DNA from: UBA9547 sp044349205
GTDB taxonomy: Bacteria; Bacteroidota; Bacteroidia; Cytophagales; UBA9547
Length of the DNA: 10,641 bases
Assembly: GCA_044349205.1 (NCBI GenBank)
Contig: JBIKRJ010000070.1
Location: 1 to 10,641 of the forward strand
Reading direction: 5' to 3'
The stretch's first letter is position 1. Every line of letters begins with the position of its first letter. The translations under genes and the position numbers were made by a program. Positions 6,129 through 10,641 of the stretch are shown one piece after another. The notes beneath the pieces were generated by a model. That model was not told the DNA's origin. It saw nothing but the letters and a program-made list of their open reading frames with translations, and made no database searches.

Positions 6129-7850
6129 TTACAAACCAAAAAGACAAAACAATTTCGAAAGGCTAGTGCCTTTTGGAGCGTTTAATTGAGAATTTTTCTT
6201 CAAGTATTGTTCCAGTTGCGGATTTTGGGCTATGCCAAACCCCCATTTTTTTCGGTTGAAAAATTTTGCAGGCACAAGTTCAAAAAGAATGTCTTTCAAA
6301 ATACCTTTTCCAAGCCCTGCATTAAATTTTTTGCAAGTGTTGATGGAAAGCGCAAACTCTACAAGTCGGTGGTCGAGGTAGGGAACGCGGCCTTCTATTC
6401 CGTAGCGCATGGTAGCCCTGTCCATTTTCACCAACAAGCCGTCTTTTAGTCCCACTTCTATCTCAAAAAGGAATTGTTCGGTAAGGGAATTGGCTTGTTT
6501 TGGAAAAGCAAAGCCTTTGTAAGCGGCATTTTGGGAGTATTTTTTTACTTCTTCTGCCGAAAAGAAACCATGTTCGATGCTGTACACATTGCTTGCTTGG
6601 TAAGGTGTACCTGATTTTGAGAACATTTGATGTGCTTTTACCAGTTTGGCCGATTTGGTAAGGGCACTGAGCAAACCGAAGAAGGGACTTGCCATTTTGC
6701 AAAAGGGGTTACCGAGTCTGTCGGCCCAAAGATGGCTGCCATAGCCAAGGAAAAGTTCATCGGCGCCTTCTCCCGACAACACCACTTTTACATGTTGCGC
6801 TGCCATTTCCGAAATGTACATGGTAGGGATGGACGAAGTGTCGGCAAAAGGTTCGGTGTAGGTAGCCGATACATTTTCGGCCAGTTCGATTATTTTCTTG
6901 TCGGTAAGGTACGATTCGTAATGCGTTGTACCGATGTGTTCGGCTATTTTCTTGGCAAAAGGCGCTTCGTCATAAGGGCTATTTTCGAACCCGATACTAA
7001 AGGTTTTTATTTTGCCCGGTTTCAACTGATGCGCAATGGCGGTCAGCAAACTAGAATCGATACCGCCGCTCAAAAACAGGCCTACAGGTACGTCACTTGT
7101 CAAGTGTTCTTCAACCGACTGGTACAAAAGGTCTTTTATTTTTCTTTTGGCCTCGGGGTAGGCCATGTCATTTTCTCCGATAAAATGTTCGGGTCGCCAA
7201 TATTCCCACATTTTCAGGTTTCCCTGCATGTCTATTTCGGCCACGTTGCCGCTTGGAAATTTTTTTATTTCCTTGAATAAAGTAGCGGAAGAGGGCACAA
7301 AGCCCAAGTGCAAATAATGCCCTATGGCTTCTTGGTCTATTTGCAGTTTATTTTTCAGTTGTGGAAGCTGGGCAATGGCTTGCAGTTCAGAAGAAAAGAC
7401 AAATGTTTCTTGGTCGTGGTAATAATACAGTGGCTTGATACCCAGCCTGTCGCGCATGAGGCACAGCGATTTTTTCTCTTTATCGTAAATGGCCAGGGCA
7501 AACATACCCCTGAATTTTTCTACACACTTCTTGCCTTCTTTTGCAAACAGTTCCAAGATAACTTCCGTGTCGCTATTGGTGCGAAGGGCTTGCTGGGGCA
7601 ACAAATCTTTGTAGTTGTACACCTCGCCATTGTAGGTCATCACGTAACGGCCGTCGGCAGAATGGAACGGCTGGTTGGCCTTGGCGCTGGTGTCCAAAAT
7701 GCTGAGGCGGTTGTGGGCCAAACCAATGCCAGCATCTAGATAGAAATCTTGGGCATCGGGTCCACGGTGTTGTTGGGCGTCGATAAAAAAGAGCAGCGTT
7801 TCCTTGTCGAAAGCACCCGATTTGTCAAGATAACCTGCTATGCCACACAT
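6129..7850 (-). CDS. asnB: AsnB-type glutamine-hydrolysing amidotransferase (asparagine synthase family)
   Basis: The 573-residue protein has both domains of class II asparagine synthases. The N-terminal glutaminase starts MCGIAGY, so Cys2 is the nucleophile after Met removal; HRGPD is at 28-32 and YNGEVYNY at 73-80. The C-terminal synthase domain has the ATP pyrophosphatase loop SGGIDSS at 261-267, SGEGADELFLGY at 359-370, and KMDRATM...EGRVPYLDH at 475-494. The family takes ammonia from glutamine and, via an adenylated acid, makes an amide: asparagine, or in polysaccharide loci a sugar uronamide (WbpS-like). Following two glycosyltransferases with no gap (TAA then ATG) favours the polysaccharide role, but true asparagine synthesis cannot be excluded. 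The C-terminus is short: only about 37 residues follow KKWGFG, where relatives usually have roughly twice that. Confidence 0.92.
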   Translation of the reverse strand: MCGIAGYLDKSGAFDKETLLFFIDAQQHRGPDAQDFYLDAGIGLAHNRLSILDTSAKANQPFHSADGRYVMTYNGEVYNYKDLLPQQALRTNSDTEVILELFAKEGKKCVEKFRGMFALAIYDKEKKSLCLMRDRLGIKPLYYYHDQETFVFSSELQAIAQLPQLKNKLQIDQEAIGHYLHLGFVPSSATLFKEIKKFPSGNVAEIDMQGNLKMWEYWRPEHFIGENDMAYPEAKRKIKDLLYQSVEEHLTSDVPVGLFLSGGIDSSLLTAIAHQLKPGKIKTFSIGFENSPYDEAPFAKKIAEHIGTTHYESYLTDKKIIELAENVSATYTEPFADTSSIPTMYISEMAAQHVKVVLSGEGADELFLGYGSHLWADRLGNPFCKMASPFFGLLSALTKSAKLVKAHQMFSKSGTPYQASNVYSIEHGFFSAEEVKKYSQNAAYKGFAFPKQANSLTEQFLFEIEVGLKDGLLVKMDRATMRYGIEGRVPYLDHRLVEFALSINTCKKFNAGLGKGILKDILFELVPAKFFNRKKWGFGIAQNPQLEQYLKKNSQLNAPKGTSLSKLFCLFGL

Positions 7851-8750
7851 TTAGATATGAAAAATGTTAATGAAATAATATTTAAGTATGGCGAGCGTAC
7901 GTTTGCGAAACAACTCTTTGGGTGACAACTGAAAAGAGGAAATGAGTTCTTGCAAGATGCCTTGGTTGTGACCAGCCACCACTTTTTTAAGGCAGAGCAA
8001 AGTGAGCATTTGCGAATGGATTATGGGCAGGCAATGCCCTTTTTTTTGAATAAAAAGAGCATCCTTTTGCAATTCTTGGAGCAATAGTTTTATCACTTTT
8101 CGGCTTTTTTCTTCGTCGAAATGCAGCATGCTTCTGCCCGAATGGTTCAACATGCACGAAGTGATGGTGTTGTCGTAGAAAAACGTGTACCGCACCGATA
8201 ATCTTAGCCAATATTCCCAGTCTTCGGAGGGGGCGATGTTTTCCAAGCTAAATCGGCAATTTGAAGTAACCTCCCTCTTCAAAAATACGCCAATGCAACT
8301 AAAGTAATTTCCACTGAGAATGAGTTCGTTGGCATTGCCCTGCACTTTGTTTTTTTCTTCTATCACCCCGCCTTTCTCGTCTTTTACTTCGTAAGCTTGG
8401 CGGTAGAAGTGCGGGTATTCTAATTTTTCCAACACTTGGCTTGCGTGCGTCAAATGATGGGGATAGAAGAGGTCGTCAGAATCTAAAAAGGTGATGTAGT
8501 CGCCTTTGGCCAATTCTATGCCCTTGTTGCGCGCAATGCCCCTTTCTTCGTTTTCTTTCCACAGGTACACAATGTGCGGGCTTTTGTAGTTTTCTACAAG
8601 CGCTTGGGTATTGTCGGTGCTGCCATCGTCGATGACGATGACTTCGAAATGCGTGTATTGTTGAGCCAAAACCGAATCGAGGGTTTTGCCCAACAGATGG
8701 GCACGGTTATAGGTAGGAATGACGACAGAAAAAAACAGAGGCTTATTCAT
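7851..8750 (-). CDS. GT2 family (GT-A fold) glycosyltransferase
   Basis: The protein has 299 residues. The N-terminal GT-A domain starts FSVVIPTYNRAHLL (7-20), with the nucleotide-binding DDGSTDNT at 41-48, ARNKGIELAKGDYITFLDSDD ending in the metal-binding DSDD at 90-93, and a likely catalytic-acceptor region SEDWEYWLRL at 175-184. This matches the GT2 family, which transfers a sugar from an NDP-sugar to a growing glycan on the cytoplasmic side of the inner membrane. Donor and acceptor cannot be read from sequence. The last ~100 residues are helical and variable, with no transmembrane segment obvious. Its ATG overlaps the end of the GT4 gene by 8 nt (ATGAATAA), and its TAA directly abuts the asnB-like ATG, so the three are almost certainly one transcript with coupled translation. 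Confidence 0.93.
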   Translation of the reverse strand: MNKPLFFSVVIPTYNRAHLLGKTLDSVLAQQYTHFEVIVIDDGSTDNTQALVENYKSPHIVYLWKENEERGIARNKGIELAKGDYITFLDSDDLFYPHHLTHASQVLEKLEYPHFYRQAYEVKDEKGGVIEEKNKVQGNANELILSGNYFSCIGVFLKREVTSNCRFSLENIAPSEDWEYWLRLSVRYTFFYDNTITSCMLNHSGRSMLHFDEEKSRKVIKLLLQELQKDALFIQKKGHCLPIIHSQMLTLLCLKKVVAGHNQGILQELISSFQLSPKELFRKRTLAILKYYFINIFHI

Positions 8751-9852
8751 ACATTTTCATGAGTTTGGCCATCATGTAGTCTAATTCGAATTTTTTTGTC
8801 ACCGATTTTTGGGCGTTCATTCCCATTTTTTTGCGCAAATCGGCATTTTCCAACAATGTTTTCAGGTTTTTGTAAATGCTGTCGCTGTCGGCATATTCGG
8901 CCACGAGCGCGTTTTCTTGGTCGCGCACCAGTTCGCCTGCAATACCCGATAGGGTGAAAACGCTGGGAATTCCCGCTGCCATGGCTTCAATATATACTTG
9001 TCCGAAGGCCTCGGCGTGGTAATTGATGGGAGTATGTACAAAAAGGTCGAAACAATGGTAGAAAGAAAAAAGGTCTTCTTCGAATGCAATTTCGGCATAG
9101 CTATGGGCAGGTAGCTGTTGCAGCAGCGCTGAAATCTTTTTTTGATAATCGCCCGTGGCGTTGGCCAATACAAGGTAGGCATTGGGATATTCTTCCAAAA
9201 TACGCTTGAAGGCGGGAATAATGTATTGAATTCCTTTCCATTTGGTTTGCCGTGCGATGACACCGATCACGGGGTATTTGTCTTGTAGGGTATATTTCAA
9301 ACGTAGCCAACTCACCGCCCCTTCGTTTAGCTCCTTGAATTTTTCGAGAGGAAAACCATGGTGGATGACTGCGATTTTTTCAGGTTTTACCCTTTCCTTT
9401 TTAACCAATACCTCTTTTACCACCTCGCTTACTGCAATTATTTTGGTGCTCAAAGAATTGATGGTCTTGTCGTACCATACCCCTTTTTGGTAATAGGAGT
9501 GGTGGTAGGTAGAATAATGTCGGGTATAAATGCGCGAAGGCACACCTGCAATTTTTGCGGCAGGTATGCCTACTAGTCCGGCATCGAGCAAGTGGCAGTG
9601 TACCAGCGATATTTTATGTTTGCGCAGGTACAAGGTCGTTTTTACGATGGCAACGGGTATGTCTTCCTTACTGGCATAAGGAATGCGGGTATGGGGTACT
9701 TTTTCTTTTTTTAGGTACTCTTCAAGGCCACCAACGCGCGTATGCAGCAGCACAAAATGCAGTTTGAATTTGGTCTTGTCTAGATGTTCGTGTATCCACT
9801 GAAAAGCCAGCGCAGTGTCGATTCCTGAAACGATGTAACAAATTTTTTTCAA
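8743..9852 (-). CDS. GT4 family (GT-B fold) glycosyltransferase with TTG start
   Basis: The 369-residue protein has the two Rossmann halves of GT-B enzymes. The N-terminal acceptor half includes VHCHLLDAGLVG (84-95) and IAVSEVVKE (139-147). The C-terminal donor half includes GVIARQTKWKGI (197-208), with the phosphate-contacting R201 and K206, and the EX7E motif E281/E289 in EAFGQVYIEAMAAGIPSV. This is the GT4 signature of retaining sugar transfer from NDP-sugars. The start is TTG: an in-frame TAA lies only four codons upstream (9862-9864), MKKICYIVSG is a normal first beta strand, and no other start codon is near. It is the first gene of the cassette; its end overlaps the GT2 start by 8 nt. 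Specificity is unknown. Confidence 0.92.
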   Translation of the reverse strand: MKKICYIVSGIDTALAFQWIHEHLDKTKFKLHFVLLHTRVGGLEEYLKKEKVPHTRIPYASKEDIPVAIVKTTLYLRKHKISLVHCHLLDAGLVGIPAAKIAGVPSRIYTRHYSTYHHSYYQKGVWYDKTINSLSTKIIAVSEVVKEVLVKKERVKPEKIAVIHHGFPLEKFKELNEGAVSWLRLKYTLQDKYPVIGVIARQTKWKGIQYIIPAFKRILEEYPNAYLVLANATGDYQKKISALLQQLPAHSYAEIAFEEDLFSFYHCFDLFVHTPINYHAEAFGQVYIEAMAAGIPSVFTLSGIAGELVRDQENALVAEYADSDSIYKNLKTLLENADLRKKMGMNAQKSVTKKFELDYMMAKLMKMYE

Positions 9853-9943
9853 AAAACAGCTTTAGAAAGAGGTACTATATATGCCAAAGGAGCACAAAAA
9901 TAGCACATAAGGGCTACAGGATTGGCGTTCTGCCCGAAAGATT
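9853..9943 (-). promoter_or_regulatory. Spacer upstream of the glycosyltransferase cassette, possible promoter
   Basis: This 91-bp gap separates the PorP/SprF stop from the TTG start and is the only place for a cassette promoter if the cassette is not read through. On the minus strand TTTTTGTGCTCC is followed by ATATATAG at a distance loosely resembling the Bacteroidota TTTG / TAnnTTTG arrangement, but the match is poor. AGCACA occurs twice on the + strand (9891-9896 and 9902-9907), 11 bp apart. I see no convincing terminator. Co-transcription with porP is possible. Confidence 0.25.
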
Positions 9944-10641
9944 TTAGAACAAATCCAAGCGTTCGTAAGGTCTTCGGCTAGGCTTTCGGCCTACTTTAAA
10001 TAGGGTTTGGATGCTGAGTTCATGCGAGGGGCCCAAAAGCCTTGATTTGTCGGATATGGGCAGGTCGTAGGCATAGTTGAAGTGTATATTTTTTTTCCTG
10101 AACCCGATATTGAAAGCCGTGGTGGCCACATTTTGTATGCCGTTTACTTTTGAAAAAAACGAACCCCTGACTACAATACCCACACAAAATGGTTCGTACA
10201 CCAAATTGGTGCCTGCATACAACTGTTGGCTGTGTCCAACACTTGAATAGTACAAATGCGGCATCAGAAAGCGTTCTTGTTTTTCTTTTCGGCTTATTTG
10301 GTTGGCCATAAAATCTATTTTTATTCCGGTTTGCACCCCAAAACCGACAGGCAGTCTGCTTTCGTTTGTAATGCCCGCTATTGGGTTCAGGAGGTTGTAG
10401 GCAGATGCCCCAAGCCAAAATTGGTTGGTCGTGAACAGAAAACCTGAATTTAAGTTCAAATAAGAGGTAGTAGTGCCCAGGGGCAAAGTTTCGCCAGTGG
10501 CGTTGCCGGTATTGCCGGTAGAGGAAAGCTGGTCGTTGAAAAGCAAACCATTGCCACTATATCCTACCATTCCGAGGGCTGGTTGGAGTCCTACTTTCAG
10601 AAAAGTTTTTTTGGTTAGTTTGACCGTATGTGAATAGTAGA
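9944..10641 (-). CDS. PorP/SprF-family outer-membrane protein (5'-truncated by window edge)
   Basis: The frame is open from the window edge (first full codon ending at 10639) to the TAA at 9944-9946, about 232 residues. The ATG at 10570 is internal: upstream codons read HTVKLTKKTFLKVGLQPALG, the characteristic PorP/SprF region (YxY-x-LT-K-x-LxxGLQ). Further features are GFLFTTNQFWLGASAYNLLNP, LMPHLYYSS, FNIGFRKKNIHFNYAYDLPIS and HELSIQTLF, alternating strands of an outer-membrane barrel and the usual C-terminal end of the family. Members are associated with the T9SS; SprF-type proteins assist export of particular surface adhesins. Many paralogues exist per genome, so which cargo this one serves is unknown. 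The mature N-terminus and signal peptide are off the window. Confidence 0.88.
   Translation of the reverse strand, partial: YYSHTVKLTKKTFLKVGLQPALGMVGYSGNGLLFNDQLSSTGNTGNATGETLPLGTTTSYLNLNSGFLFTTNQFWLGASAYNLLNPIAGITNESRLPVGFGVQTGIKIDFMANQISRKEKQERFLMPHLYYSSVGHSQQLYAGTNLVYEPFCVGIVVRGSFFSKVNGIQNVATTAFNIGFRKKNIHFNYAYDLPISDKSRLLGPSHELSIQTLFKVGRKPSRRPYERLDLF

Noticed and set aside
6627..7280. Long open frame (217 codons) on the + strand inside the asnB-like gene
   Set aside because: It is antisense to strongly conserved asparagine-synthase motifs and its translation shows no family features; it is a coding shadow.
9911..9935. GGGC/GCCC pairing as a terminator after the PorP/SprF gene
   Set aside because: The stem is only four pairs with a long loop and no T tract follows on the minus strand.
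10568..10570. ATG at 10570 as start of the PorP/SprF gene
   Set aside because: Family-typical barrel sequence continues in frame upstream to the window edge and there is no signal peptide after this ATG.

Overview
The window looks like a Bacteroidota chromosome (Cytophagia, Saprospiria or Chitinophagia type; I cannot place it further). The evidence is two genes ending in type IX secretion system (T9SS) type A sorting tails, a PorP/SprF-family outer-membrane protein, starts without a clear Shine-Dalgarno sequence, and very A+T-rich intergenic DNA between moderately G+C-rich genes.

Layout. Positions 1-586 (+) hold the 3' end of a large secreted protein gene whose start lies outside the window. 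Positions 587-1025 are a gene-free, repeat-packed spacer with heptameter-like arrays, a composite repeat and two terminator-like hairpins. Positions 1026-5996 (+) encode a 1656-residue signal-peptide-bearing, beta-rich, multidomain surface protein, a paralogue of the first one through their shared C-terminal modules. Positions 5997-6128 are a short convergent spacer with a second copy of the composite repeat. Positions 6129-9852 (-) are a tight three-gene cassette, transcribed right to left: a GT4 glycosyltransferase, a GT2 glycosyltransferase and an AsnB-type glutamine amidotransferase, with 8-nt and 0-nt junctions. Positions 9944-10641 (-) hold the 3' part of a PorP/SprF gene whose start is outside the window.

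How the genes may work together. The two sorting-tail proteins should cross the outer membrane through the T9SS, and PorP/SprF proteins are associated with that system. The GT4-GT2-AsnB cassette looks like part of a surface polysaccharide or glycoconjugate pathway. Placing a sugar-amidating enzyme beside T9SS cargo is suggestive, because T9SS cargo is commonly anchored to a surface glycolipid, but a functional link is inference.

The most unusual signal is in the spacers. A composite element (7-bp array, then a 42-nt core identical in both copies, then an A+T-rich hairpin) lies downstream of both surface-protein genes. The copies differ by exactly one 7-bp unit, and the DNA is far better conserved than the proteins beside it. 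No complete new enzymatic or defence system is visible.
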